A DNA stretch of 64,000 bases, taken from assembly GCA_029817715.1 (NCBI GenBank), contig JARUPY010000577.1, positions 1 to 64,000 of the forward strand, read 5' to 3'. Made by a program: the position numbers and the translations under genes. Positions 50,084-61,020 of the stretch are shown piece by piece. How positions within the stretch are numbered: the first letter of the stretch is position 1; each line of letters starts with the position of its first letter. Source of the stretch: Melastoma dodecandrum (taxonomy: Eukaryota; Streptophyta; Magnoliopsida; Myrtales; Melastomataceae). Under the pieces are notes generated by a model that made no database searches, was not told the DNA's origin, and saw nothing but the letters and a program-made list of their open reading frames with translations.

Positions 50084-50163
50084 AAAGATGAAAATGACTT
50101 AAAGGAAAACTGTTCCTGGTCAAAAAGATGAAAGTGACAAAAGGAAAACTATTCCTAGTCAAA
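50084..50163 (-). repeat. Tandem duplication of about 40 bp upstream of the viral TATA box
   Basis: Two copies of a block containing AAAGATGAAA, TGAC, AAAGGAAAAC and TTCCT(G/A)GTCAA lie head to tail 70-150 bp upstream of the TATA box. Duplicated upstream blocks are common enhancer architecture in plant pararetroviral promoters; enhancer function is inferred. Confidence 0.7.
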
Positions 50164-50246
50164 AGGTGTCACTTTGAGTCTCTTCATCCTTATCGTCTGC
50201 ACATGGGCGGCTATCTTTATCTTTGGCACATGGGCGGCTACTGTTG

Positions 50247-51026
50247 TTAGTCTTCACCTGTCTTGGGGCGCTTTCCATGCGGGTCCGATTTCTTTGCCGA
50301 CAATCTTTTTTGTCGCGATGCACGCCTTCTTGTAGATCCTGGGCCTGGTGGTGATTTTGGGCTTGAAGATGGTCCTGGTATATCGGTTGGGCTTGAAAGA
50401 TTGAATTTCTGAACCATATCTTCAACCATTGTATCCCAGGTAATTTGTTCTTGGATATGGGCTTCCAGGGCTTCATCTATGCACCATACTCCGTTGACGT
50501 CCATTCTTGCGATCTGTTGAATCAGCAATTCTTCTTCTGTGAGAGGACGCATTGAATTGAGTTGGAAGAGCTTATTTGTCAAGCAGGTCATGCTGTGAAG
50601 CATGTCTTTGTACTCGGACCCTTTGGTGGGAAGTGGAACTTGCCATATATGTGGAATTTGGTCGTCGACTTCATAGTTTCCAAAGTGTATGGCAATTGAA
50701 TTGGGTAGACAGGCAAAGTGATCTACCGTATTTACGGCAACCAATGATGCTATTTCGCTGTCGTAATGCCAATTCCTGTGGAAGAAATATATGGTGTATG
50801 GAGTAATATCTGGCCACTTCTGAAATCTGTAAGCTTGTTCTTCTAACCAGATCTTCCACCGGGATAGTGGTGCGAACCAATTAAGAACTTCTGCGAGATG
50901 TGCATGAGGATAGTTTCCAGGGGAATATGAACATAAGTCTCCAAATCTATCAAGATAATGGAGCATTTCTAAAGCTGGAAATTCAAAGCTATGGTATGTG
51001 CATGAAGGAAATACCAAAAGAACCAT
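50247..51026 (-). CDS. EPRV downstream ORF of unknown function
   Basis: A 259-codon frame that overlaps the end of the RT ORF by about 58 bp in another frame. The product is Trp/His/Tyr-rich in its first two-thirds (HLAEVLNWFAPLSRWKIWLEE, YTIYFFHRNWHYDSE) and turns Ser/Pro/Lys-rich at the end. I recognise no domain. A second ORF of unknown function after the RNase H region is a published feature of florendoviruses. A further frame at 50159-50476 overlaps its 3' end. Confidence 0.7.
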   Translation of the reverse strand: MVLLVFPSCTYHSFEFPALEMLHYLDRFGDLCSYSPGNYPHAHLAEVLNWFAPLSRWKIWLEEQAYRFQKWPDITPYTIYFFHRNWHYDSEIASLVAVNTVDHFACLPNSIAIHFGNYEVDDQIPHIWQVPLPTKGSEYKDMLHSMTCLTNKLFQLNSMRPLTEEELLIQQIARMDVNGVWCIDEALEAHIQEQITWDTMVEDMVQKFNLSSPTDIPGPSSSPKSPPGPGSTRRRASRQKRLSAKKSDPHGKRPKTGED

Positions 51027-53179
51027 TTTAAATCAACAGGAAACTTTTCAGCTGGATGTATAGGAAACAAATGTAGGAATGGGCAGGTAGGATGAAATCC
51101 TATTCTTGGAAAGAATAGCTGTCCATGTTTTCTGAAAAGCTGTGACAGGTAGTAATACATCTGTGAGTATGGTTGTGAAATAATTTTCATAGAACGATCG
51201 AACCTGAGAAGGTTGTTCCATTTGTGTATTTCAAGAGGCAGAGAGCTTGACTGATTTTGCCTTGGCTTGTTCTGAGTATGAAGCGAAAACATCGCTTGAA
51301 GTTTTGGATACTCAAGGAGTTGTGGATTAACAGTATCAAAGGGTCTGGAGAGAAAATCAGCAACAACATTTGTCTTTCCTTTGATATGTCGTACCGTGTA
51401 TGAGTATTGGGAGAACCATTGTGATAACCTCAATAGTTGAGCATTGGGAATCTTCTTTGCTTTGAGGTTCAAGACAGAGTTGAATGACTTGAAGTCTGTT
51501 TCGATCACAAAGTGATGTCCCATTAGATGGAACTCCAATTTCTTGATTCCATACTTCACGGCTAGAATTTCCTTGATTCCTGAGTAGTAATGTTGTTCAG
51601 CATTGTTGAACTTCCCTGATTTGTAGGCACATATTTTTCTGGTTCCATTGATTTCTTCAAAAAGTATTGCTGCCCAAAACTCATTGCTTGCGTCTGTTTG
51701 TAGGATTCTCAATCCATCAGAAGGAATCTGCAGAGGAGGCAAATTCTGGAGATTCTTCTTTAAGTACTGAACAGCGTTAGTTTGCAGGTCTCCCCATGGA
51801 GATGCATCTTTCTTAAGCTGAGCTTCGAGTGGGCTAGTGTACCTACTAATTCCTGGAACAAAATCTCTGAGATAATTTACAATTCCAAGAAATTGCTGAA
51901 CCTGTTTTGTGGTCAGTGTGTCTGGGAATTTTAGTAATTCCTGGGCAATATGTGGTCCTGGATAATACTGTCCATCTGCTAATTGCATTCCTAGGAATTC
52001 AATTGTTGATGTGCAAAGCTGAACTTTCTTCTTAGATAGCATGATGCCAAATTTCTGCACAATCTGAGCAAACTCTTTGAGTAGGAGTTCATGTGAATTC
52101 TTATCTTCACTGAAAAGTAAGATATCATCAATGTAAATGAGTGCAGATGATTGTATGGGCTCAAAGATACTTGTCATGGCATCTTGGAATAATGATGGGG
52201 CAGTCTTGAGTCCAAATGGTAGGACTCTCCATTGGTAATGTCCGTTGGGTATGCAAAAGGCTGTTTTCCATCTATCTTCGGGATGAACACCTATTTGCCA
52301 AAAGCCACTTTTGAGATCAAACTTTGAAAATACCTTGGCTTTTGATAGCGAAGAGAATAGAGCTGTCCTATTTGGAATAGGAAACTTGATGTCTTGAAGG
52401 AAGTGATTGAGAGGTTGATAGTTAATAACTAATCGCTTCTTCCCTATGTTCTGCTCTGACCTCTTGTTGACATAAAATGCTTGGCATGCCCATGATGAGC
52501 TGGAGTGCTCAATCAACCCTTGCTGTAGAAGTGAGTTGCATTCATCAATAGCAAGTTTTGAATCCTTGGGAGTCATACCTGGATGACTGGCCTTTGTGGG
52601 ATTCACATCTTCATTCATCTTGAATGGCAATCTGACGAAGAATTCTGGATTTGTCCATAAAGGATGTGAGCACTTTGTCAGAAAGTCTTGGTGGTCTGAT
52701 GCAAAGTATGGTTTGAACAATTCCAATGCTTGTTGTACTGGTTGAATGGAGTACATTCTGCTTTGATGTGTGTAAGGCTTGAAACTTGATATGTGTCTTA
52801 TCCCAGTTGCTAGCAGTTTGAGATTGTGAAGTTGATGAAGTATGTCCCATCCGATCACAAGGTCTTTACCTGGTAGATCTGTTGCTACAACCTTTACGGA
52901 TATGGAACATGTAGGAAAGAGCATGATTGTTATTGATTTGGTCCTTAAGAATGTCTGGAAATTCTTTCCAGATGCTGCTTTGTAGGTGTTTACTTGAGGA
53001 ACCAATAGCTCTGCTGGGACTATAGCTGGATTGATCATACTTTCAGCTGCTCCTGTATCAATAAAAGCGATAGCTTGAACTGGTCTATGGCTCTTTGAGA
53101 AGTAGATCTGTACCTTGACGTACGGCATAATATTGGAGGCAGCCATGAGAGGAGTACTGGTTTCTGTAGTTTCCTCCAT
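50969..53179 (-). CDS. EPRV protease, reverse transcriptase and RNase H
   Basis: A 736-codon open frame. The aspartic protease motif FIDTGAAESM is at residues about 38-47. The reverse transcriptase palm runs from about residue 180 to 420, with FDLKSGFWQIGV and the catalytic YIDDILLF at about 346-353. RNase H begins near ILQTDASNEFWAAI (about residue 490) and includes KEILAVKYGIKKLEFHL and TDFKSFN. The first Met at 53179 is probably internal, since the frame is the continuation of the coat region around the circular genome. No disabling change is visible within it. Confidence 0.92.
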   Translation of the reverse strand: MEETTETSTPLMAASNIMPYVKVQIYFSKSHRPVQAIAFIDTGAAESMINPAIVPAELLVPQVNTYKAASGKNFQTFLRTKSITIMLFPTCSISVKVVATDLPGKDLVIGWDILHQLHNLKLLATGIRHISSFKPYTHQSRMYSIQPVQQALELFKPYFASDHQDFLTKCSHPLWTNPEFFVRLPFKMNEDVNPTKASHPGMTPKDSKLAIDECNSLLQQGLIEHSSSSWACQAFYVNKRSEQNIGKKRLVINYQPLNHFLQDIKFPIPNRTALFSSLSKAKVFSKFDLKSGFWQIGVHPEDRWKTAFCIPNGHYQWRVLPFGLKTAPSLFQDAMTSIFEPIQSSALIYIDDILLFSEDKNSHELLLKEFAQIVQKFGIMLSKKKVQLCTSTIEFLGMQLADGQYYPGPHIAQELLKFPDTLTTKQVQQFLGIVNYLRDFVPGISRYTSPLEAQLKKDASPWGDLQTNAVQYLKKNLQNLPPLQIPSDGLRILQTDASNEFWAAILFEEINGTRKICAYKSGKFNNAEQHYYSGIKEILAVKYGIKKLEFHLMGHHFVIETDFKSFNSVLNLKAKKIPNAQLLRLSQWFSQYSYTVRHIKGKTNVVADFLSRPFDTVNPQLLEYPKLQAMFSLHTQNKPRQNQSSSLPLEIHKWNNLLRFDRSMKIISQPYSQMYYYLSQLFRKHGQLFFPRIGFHPTCPFLHLFPIHPAEKFPVDLKWFFWYFLHAHTIALNFQL

Positions 53180-53309
53180 GTCAGAAGCTGGGGAATGGAT
53201 TTACAAGTTGGTAAAGGATTCGCATGAGGGAATTCTTCTCGTAGCGAAACTACCATGTTGGGAGAATGGTTGAGGATATCTTGTAACCGTAGTATGTCGT
53301 GTGACAGGA
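53147..53309 (-). repeat. Viral terminal repeat, right copy
   Basis: Direct repeat of 44281-44443, showing the insert is more than one genome unit of a circular or concatemeric template. Confidence 0.93.
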
Positions 53310-53346
53310 CACTGTACAGATAAAGGCTAAGACATATGTGGAGGAA
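53309..53346 (-). repeat. 38-bp viral filler at the right integration edge
   Basis: Identical in sequence and orientation to 49554-49591 in the viral leader. It sits between the terminal repeat and host DNA, which resembles templated filler at an end-joining junction. Confidence 0.88.
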
Positions 53347-53685
53347 GCCTTTTTCTAAGGTGAACTGTCCCTTTCTTTTCTTCCATTATATCTTGAGTGT
53401 GTGGACAGCGAATCCCAAAATAGATCGTGATCCCACCAAGATGAGGTTAATTTTTCCCCACCAAACAATCAAGAAAAATTCGCTTCCATTAATACATACT
53501 GTAATTAAATCTGAACCGTTAATCTTGTGTGTCTCCTCGCAAATAAAAATTTTCCACATTAATAACAAAATTATGGAAGTTGGTATGATCTCATGTAAGA
53601 GGAAAGGAGATAAAGAAAGGTGATGCAGCTTGATATTAACGATTATTAATATCGATTTGTTTACAGTTGCTCTGCCCAAGACGAG

Positions 53686-56582
53686 ATGAGCCAAAAGGCG
53701 GCGGACGAGGCGGTCGGCAACGGCACCGCCGGCCTGCAGGATGGCCGCACGGACGTCCCCGCCACGCCGGACTTGGATTCCGAAGAAATCCCTGATTCCT
53801 TCACTTGTTGCGTTTGCCTGTGAGTACCCCCGTGGAAGTATTGCTCTTTTCATTTCTTTTGGATGGTAACGAGGGGTGGGATGAAAATTGGGGATCAAGA
53901 TTGGATCTTTGTGGTTATCGTGATGCGGGTTGGAGTGTGAAGGAGTTCTGGAATGGGATAGTTGACTGTTGATGCTTAGGGCGATGTTGATGTTGCCAAA
54001 GGAGTCGACTTTTTGTGGTGTTTTTGCTCGGTCTAAAGGTTGAGATGAAGTGTAGCACTGGATCAGTCAATGGTGCGAATTTTGTGATGATGCTTGAGAT
54101 TGGGAACCCCCCCTCCCCCCGCCCCCCACAAAGTTTGTTTTTGTTACCTTGAAGGTTTGGAGTGTGATTTGGATTTTGGTTGGTTTCTCATGAAGCTGTC
54201 CCGCTTCTCTTTTTTCAGGGATCTTCTCTACAAGCCGGTTCTGTTGTGTGAGCTCCTCGAACTTTGGGGGATGGATCATATTTGTGGAACGCTTCCAGCG
54301 AGAATTCCTGAAAGTAGTTGCTTCTCTTTTTTGCAGCGTGTGGTCATATGTCCTGTTTCTGGTGCGTCCATAAGTCCATGAGCGGTTTTCATGAATCCCA
54401 ATGTCCAATTTGTCGGCATCCTTACATTCACTTTCCGAACATCTGTCCCATGCTTCACTTTTTGCTGCTTAAGATGTATCCCGGTACTTATGTTAAAAGA
54501 GAGAAGCAGATACAAGGTATGTTCTCTGTATTGTCCCGACTTAGTTGAACAGCGGTTAAACTTGCATTGCGCCTTCAGGCGAGAAGAAGCCACTGGAGTT
54601 TTTCTTCCCTTGTTTATTCATCATTCTACTCGGTTTATTTCTTATAGTTAAGGATCTTTGTTAAATGGTCCATGCTATGTGAAAATATGAGTTTCTTTGT
54701 ATGGTTTGTGTTATCACAGAGGAAGAAAAGAAAATCCGGATTTCATCACCCCAGCTTGATGCCCAACTGTGGATATCATATGGAAATGAACATCTGACTG
54801 GTGGTAATTTGTCACAGAGTCCTCCGACAAACCAGGGCTTGAATGTCGGTCCATCCCCAGATGTTGATTCTCAACCCCCTACAAGTTTTATACTTGCAGT
54901 GCCCGAGGAAACTGCACGGGTTGATCACAACAGCTTTCCACAAGCCCTTACTGAAGGATCTCAACCACGAGATCTTCCAGAGAAAGAGCCAACTGATTGT
55001 CAAAATAAGGTGTCAATTACTGATGTGCAATGTGGATCATGCAAGCAGCTGTTGTTTCGTCCAGTTGCTCTTAATTGTGGCCATGGTACTGTCTCTTTTG
55101 CCACTTTGAAGATTTTTTCCATGCAAATTGTTGCTAATGTCTCTTACTGTGATTTTGTTCGATTCACGCTGGTTTTGGCAGTGTTTTGTAAGTGTTGCAT
55201 ACCCGAAGCAGTGCCTGAGAAGTTTGAGTGCCCCTTGTGTCATAGCCTGCATCCTGGGGACTCGCCAAAAGTCTGTTTGGCTCTAGATCACTTCTTAGAG
55301 GAGGAGTTCTCCGACGAGTATGCTTCGAGGAAATCGGCCGCTCAATCTAATGACATCACTCCAAAGATTAAAAGCCCCAAAACAGGTAAAACTTCCAGGC
55401 TCCTTTACATAATACATAGCTTCCTGATGATGTATTGAGTAGTTTTCCCGTAATAGCATAAGCAATTTGAATCAGTGTTACTGGAGGCACTAGCACCGGC
55501 CTGAGAAAAGGCGATGGCTGAATAAAACAGTAAAATAAAATTACTTGGATTTACTAAAAATCTGCATGAAGTTGTCGAAAATTCAAAAGTCATGTTCCAA
55601 AATGAAATCATCATAAGGTTTTCAAAGAAAATCAATTAACAAAAAAAAAACTGACGGGTTTTTTTTCGAGAAAAACTAATTTTCCAGGAACCCAAGACTT
55701 TTTTTTTGCTTTAGGACATTTGTTGAAGGCGCTTGCCTAGGGGTGCCTGATTGGTGTGTTCGAATGCATGAAGCCTACTGGTACCATTCCACATTTGGCA
55801 AGGGGCTCGTGCTTATTACAACAAAAACGTTGGTCGGCTTTTTTCTCCAGGGAATGACAAAGCTGTTAAGGACACCACTAGGAACCCGTCTGGGTGGACC
55901 GATCCTTTTAAGACTCATTATAGAGTTGGCTGTGACTATTGTGGGGTAAGCTATCATCTTATTTGTACGGTTTGGTAATACTGGAACAAAATATAAGTTC
56001 CCAAAACTGCATTAGCCATCCATCTGGTTTATTTAAATGATGTCTTTTCGGCGGTGTATGAGTATATGCTTTTGATATATATATATATGAATATCGTCTT
56101 TGGAAACTTAGATCAGAGAGTTGGAGGAACGGAGTTTGTTGAGACTGTTGTGCTGCTCGTGGTAACGGTTCAAGGTCATCTCTGTTTCGCAGATGTTTCC
56201 TATAGTAGGCGACAGATACAAATGCCAAGACTGCGAGGAGAAAATTGGGTTCGACCTGTGCGGGGACTGTTTCAATTCCCGTTGCAAGCTCCCTGGCCGG
56301 TTCAACCAACAGCATAAACCGGAACACAAGTTCAAGCTCATAAAATCGTACCCGATGCGGAGGTGGATGACGAGGTTCTGGATCGGGAGACCACCCGTGA
56401 GCTCTGCCAATGCCGTCCTGCCTGGGGAAAGTGCAGGAAACCCTGTCGCATCTCGCACGAGCGATGATGCTCAAGAGGACGACGACGACGACGAAAACGT
56501 GGAGTTCCCCTTGCACATCGGCATTGCAGTGGTGGAGGATGAGGACGAAGAGAGCGAGGAAGAGGAGTCACCGTCCGGTTGA
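53686..56582 (+). CDS. PRT1: PRT1-type E3 ubiquitin ligase (two RING domains and a ZZ finger)
   Basis: In Arabidopsis PRT1 is an N-recognin of the N-degron pathway that recognises aromatic N-terminal residues and ubiquitinates the substrates. Seven exons by eye: 53686-53819, 54219-54247, 54337-54516, 54720-55085, 55182-55385, 55851-55945, 56193-56582, giving 465 residues with all phases consistent. RING 1 (about residues 40-85) reads CCVCLDLLYKPVLL, then CGHMSCFWCVH and CPICRHPY. RING 2 (about 205-250) reads CGSCKQLLFRPVALNCGH, then FCKCC and CPLCHSLHPGDSPKVC. The ZZ finger (about 325-380) reads CDYCGMFPIVGDRYKC, then CEEKIGFDLCGDC, with the closing PGRFNQQH motif. A long acidic C-terminus follows. 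Exon 2 is only 29 bp. The start codon lies 340 bp from the viral insertion. Confidence 0.94.
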
Positions 56583-58910
56583 TATCAAGTCCCTAGGTTT
56601 AACCATCGTCGTCGGATAAATAAAGATTTTACTCAACTCTTATTTCATACAAAGATTTAACGGATCGGTCTTTTTAATTCCTTAAAAGTCTTTTTAAATA
56701 AAAATCAACAAAAACATTGTGATCCTCCAGTCATGTCAAACTTTGTCGTACCCCCCTGACTCTTACACTGGCGACGGTTTCTTTCGTGGGTTTGTTAAAA
56801 GTTAATTTCCTTCCTGTAATAATTTCATATTAGGAAATTCATTCCGTTAAAGGGATTTTGTTCCTAAATAAACTTACTCGTAATGATTATAAATCATCAA
56901 ATTTCATTTTGGTAAGTACTATACTATGGTTTTGGAATAAACTTCCTTATAATCATTATCGTGATTGTTCTTTGGACAGGATGCTTGTTATAATCAGGAT
57001 AGTTTTTACGGCATGATCGTGAAACGAACTTTCTTGTAATAATGACATATGTTCGTTCTACAACAAATGAACTTTTTCATAATAATTTATAGAATAATTT
57101 ATTCAAGAAAGTTCGTACCAAAAGTTTTTTTGAACGAATTTTCATATGGTAGTCGTTTTACAGAAAATTTGTTCGATTCGAGACAAATCGTATAATTTGA
57201 TCGTGGAAAGAACTTTTGGGCAATTATTACATATAATGTTCGTTTTTAATGAAGTTCATTTTGTTATGAAAAATTGGTGCGGAAGATTTTTTTTAATCTT
57301 TGGCACTTCTTTCTCAAACGCTCGATTGGTCGACTACAATGCACCAAATTAGAAAAATCACACACATATTATCGGTTGACCGTATAAAGTCAAAGTCTAA
57401 ATTATTATTTTTTTATCGATCTCGAAAAAGTACTCGTAATATAATAAAATTTCAGTAACGGTGGCCTGAGTGGTTTAACAAAATTTTCAAAGTAAGAAAA
57501 AATATGGGTCGAACGAGGAAGAGATGGAAAAAGAAAACAAAAGCGCTACGTGCACAACGTTTTACCACTGACGCCACCACCGTCTTCTATCTATTTTGAT
57601 CAGACAAACTTTCGTTAATAGAATAAAAAATAGAGAGGAGAGGAGAGAAGGCATCCAAAGCCCACTTTCCCCCGTGACCTGTCTTCTTCTTCTTCTTCTT
57701 CTTCTTCTTGGTGGCCAGTTTCTGCTTTAGAAAGATTTGATGGTAAACTCAATATAATGGGGGGGCTCTGTGTATCACCATCAATAATCAATCATGGTAA
57801 TCATGAGTAATCAATCAATCAATCACCCAAAGAGATTACCACCACCACCTCCTCCAACTTTAAAGACTAGTGTTTGAAAAATCTAATTCATTAACTGGAT
57901 AAATGTTGGTAAGAAGGGGGGACAGACTTGTCAGGAGATTCCCCTGAGAGTTTGAAAAAGTTGTCAGTCCCTCCTCTCCACATATCCATAACAACTGGAA
58001 GCAAAAAGCAAATCAATCAATTTCCTCCCCCCTCTGCTTTTTATTATTGCTACTGTTACTTTTCCCTAGAAAAAAAAATTATCTCCTCTTTTCTAAAAAA
58101 TAATTAAATTTCCATAAATTACTTGTTCATTCCACGGTGATCCAACGGCGGCGCATCATTAATTTTTTTTTAAAATTTAATCCTTACAAGTGTTTAAGGA
58201 AAAAAAAAAAGCAAAAACAACTATATCTAGAATTAAGCTTTATTCCGATTAATTCGAACTAGATTCGAGTAGAATACTAGATTATAAAACGTGAGTTATT
58301 CAACAAGTATAATTACGTATAATAAATTTCGAATTCAAAACCACCTTAAACATTCAAGCCCCTTAATAATAATTGGACAACCTCGTGTTAGTAAAGAAAA
58401 AAGAAAAAGAGTAGTTATTAAACGTGGTGTGTTGTTGGTTTATTACTGGGGACAAGGCATAGGATTCCCTCCTCCTCCACCATCCCCTGCTTACACAGAG
58501 AGAGAGGGATAATTCCTCTACACCCTCAGTCCCACCACACCTCCCCATAAAAAATAAAACACAGAATATTTTCTTTAAAAAACATTTAATTAAATTTCTG
58601 ATGCAGAAAAAAAAAAAAGAGTTTGGTTGTATCATTTATCGTACACGTGTCTAGATTAATGTCTGGCGGTGATGTTTTAATTCTATTGTTTTTCTTTAAT
58701 TAAAAAAGATAAAAAAAAATGTTATTGGATTTTCTTCAATTAATAAAAAGGAAATCCCGGTAAAAACGTCGTCGTATAAGAAAGGAGCACGACACCACAC
58801 AGGCACAGGCCCCTCCCTTTTTCCTCGTCCATTTGTCCGAAACATACCTTCCCCCCGCCCATCGTCGAATTCCTCGTGCCCGCCATCAGGGGAAGGGAAG
58901 GCACGGGAAG
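56583..58910. other. AT-rich intergenic region
   Basis: No gene is visible. Positions 56850-57250 repeat GAACGAACTTTCTTGTAATAATG-like words imperfectly. A CTT microsatellite lies at about 57681-57710 and poly-A/T runs are common. The last part should be the KRP promoter. Confidence 0.5.
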
Positions 58911-61020
58911 ATGGGGAAGTACCTGAAGAAATCCAAGCCCACCACCGACGTCTCCCCGCCCACTTCCTCCTCCCTCCTCACCATGGGAGTCCGCACCCGT
59001 GCCAAGACCCTCGCCCTCCAGCGCCTCCGTCAGGAGACCCTCCCCGACCCCCACTCCGATCCTGACCTCTGTTACCTTCAGCTACGTAACCGCAGGCTCC
59101 AGAAGACCAGCGCCCCTGTTCCCAAGGGGAGGCAGAGGAAGTCCGGTGGTCAGGGGTCTCGCCCCGAGGACGACGACGAGGAGGAGGAGGAGGGAGAGGA
59201 CAAGGGTGGGTTCAGGGCGAGTAATCTGAACGTTAGCGTCGAGGGTTCTTTCGGGGAGAACGATTTGGAGTTCGATGCAAGAGACAGGTTCGGCCCTCGA
59301 ATTGGGATCCTCGACTCGATTTTTTTTTTTTTTTTTGGTTTGGGGTTCTTCTTGTGGTGTTTCCGGTTGTTCTTGTTGCTTGATGAAATGTGATTTGCGT
59401 TTGTTTTGGGATTGTGGGTCGGCGTAAAGGTCGTGTCTTGGGTTCTTTAGTGATCCCTTTTTAGGCACGGGGTTGCATGACGAGGACTGGTTGGCAGTTG
59501 TCATTTTGTTCCTCTGTAGAGACAGAGTTTGAGATTGCTGTGAGCGGTTGTGAGGATTTCCGCCGTCGAGGTAGGAAATTTCAGTTTGCCCAGCGTGGTT
59601 TTGGTTGTAGCAGGTTTGTTCAGGGGCTCAATGTTTTCTTCTAGGTTATCTTGGCCCGGTAGTGGATTTGGAACTGGGAAAGCAAAGAAGAGGCTGAGAA
59701 ATTTTTTCAATGTCGACTCACTTTTCTTATGGTTTCCGAACGAACCTTGCATGTTGAGATTGTTCTGTGTCAAGTCATTCTTTTTCTGTGTGGAGTCATT
59801 CTCATGAGCAAGCATGTTGATTAATTGCTAGGAAAGTTTTCCCTCTTGATCCTTAAACTCATGTGGCTCACAGTTCCTGTGGTATCTTGAACCTCGCCCT
59901 TTACTTTACTTTAGGTATATGCCATCATAATGTCTTTCTCTTGCTTTTGATTTTCGCCCTTTAAGACCTTCCGAGTCGATTTCTTTTTCAAGTGAGTTGT
60001 TCTTATTCTTAGACAAGATACTTTATTATTCAGATGGCTTATAATTGCGGCCTTTTCGTTTTCTCTTGTCACTTTGTTCAAGAAATACGGTTACAATTGT
60101 CAAACTTTCTTCTGTTAAACTAGTTTTGTTTGTTACTGGGAATGGATGCCTTATTGGTTTTCACAGGGAGTGGATCCATTACTTATGTTGGAAAGTGACT
60201 TTGATACTGGGATGCCTTGTTCAGAGAGAGTTAAAAAATTATTAACTTTACCCTCACAAGCTTTCAGTTTCCAAAAATTGAACTGACAACATGACTGTCT
60301 CCTCCTTGGATCGGGAAGACCGAGTTAGTGTTAATTTGCAGATGTTGCCAATATGTAGATGCTTCCTTAAATATATGTTTCCTCTGAATGGCAAAGGTGG
60401 CAGGCAGTAGATGGAAAATGAAATCGTAGTTTAAATTACATAACATTGGAATCTGTGTTTTTCTTTCACCCTTTCTTTCTTAGTATTTATTGGATAAAGC
60501 TATTTTTAGTGGGCTTTGATGCAGATGGTGCCCAATCTGGGATATTTCCTTACATCGACAGTTGTTATATCTGACTTTGGGTTTTCTTCACAATTAAATT
60601 TTGATCGTTGCATGAATTCTTATCTTAAGTCGGTTGTAATCAATGCAGGAGCACCAGGGAGAGTACACCGTGCAGTTTTGTAGGAGGCTCAGACGCTATC
60701 CCGATCCCTGGATCCACAACCAGAAGGAGGAGCTCGATTTCTTCTCAGAGAATAACCAATGACTTGCTCAGGGGCATCCCAACAACACAGGAGATAGAGG
60801 AGTTCTTCGCATCCGTGGAAGAACAGCAGAGAAAATCGTTCATCGAGAAGTACGCCTCCTCATCTTCTACTCTCGCAGGGAGAACATACTCTACGCCCCA
60901 GACTTCAATTCCGAGCTGACGAAAAAAAACGGTTCTTCCTTTGCTTGCAGATACAACTTTGACATCCTGAATGACACTCCACTACCCGGTCGCTATGAGT
61001 GGGTTGAAGTAGTGCCATGA
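58911..61020 (+). CDS. Kip-related CDK inhibitor (KRP/ICK family)
   Basis: KRPs bind cyclin-dependent kinase-cyclin D complexes in the nucleus and restrain the cell cycle. Three exons by eye: 58911-59287, 60649-60849, 60951-61020, giving 215 residues. The N-terminus MGKYLKKSK, then GVRTRAKTLALQRL and CYLQLRNRRL, are KRP motifs. The middle holds an acidic tract of Asp/Glu. The second exon carries STRESTPCSF and EIEEFFASVEEQQRKSFIEK, and the last carries YNFDILNDTPLPGRYEWVEV, the CDK- and cyclin-binding end. Intron 1 is about 1.36 kb and holds no recognisable gene. It is most like KRP3/4/5 by overall layout; the paralog is not decided. Confidence 0.95.

Larger units (their letters stand above)
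44281..53346 (-). mobile_element. Endogenous pararetrovirus (Caulimoviridae, florendovirus-like), permuted, about one genome unit
   Basis: A viral genome copy on the minus strand, longer than one unit by a direct terminal repeat of 163 bp (44281-44443 and 53147-53309, four mismatches). The unit length implied is 8,866 bp. From the right edge leftward: protease-RT-RNase H ORF, a 259-codon ORF, a 1.7-kb non-coding region with TATA box and tRNA-Met-type priming site, a movement-protein ORF and a coat ORF with zinc knuckle. Going round the circle the order is movement, coat, protease, RT, RNase H, then downstream ORF, as described for florendoviruses. The last 38 bp (53309-53346) are a copy of 49554-49591. 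No integrase is present, as expected: such viruses integrate by host repair. Genus is inferred from layout; a phylogeny is needed. Confidence 0.88.

Noticed and set aside
55959..56516. 185-codon minus-strand frame
   Set aside because: It is antisense to the last PRT1 exon and its intron, with no recognisable domain.
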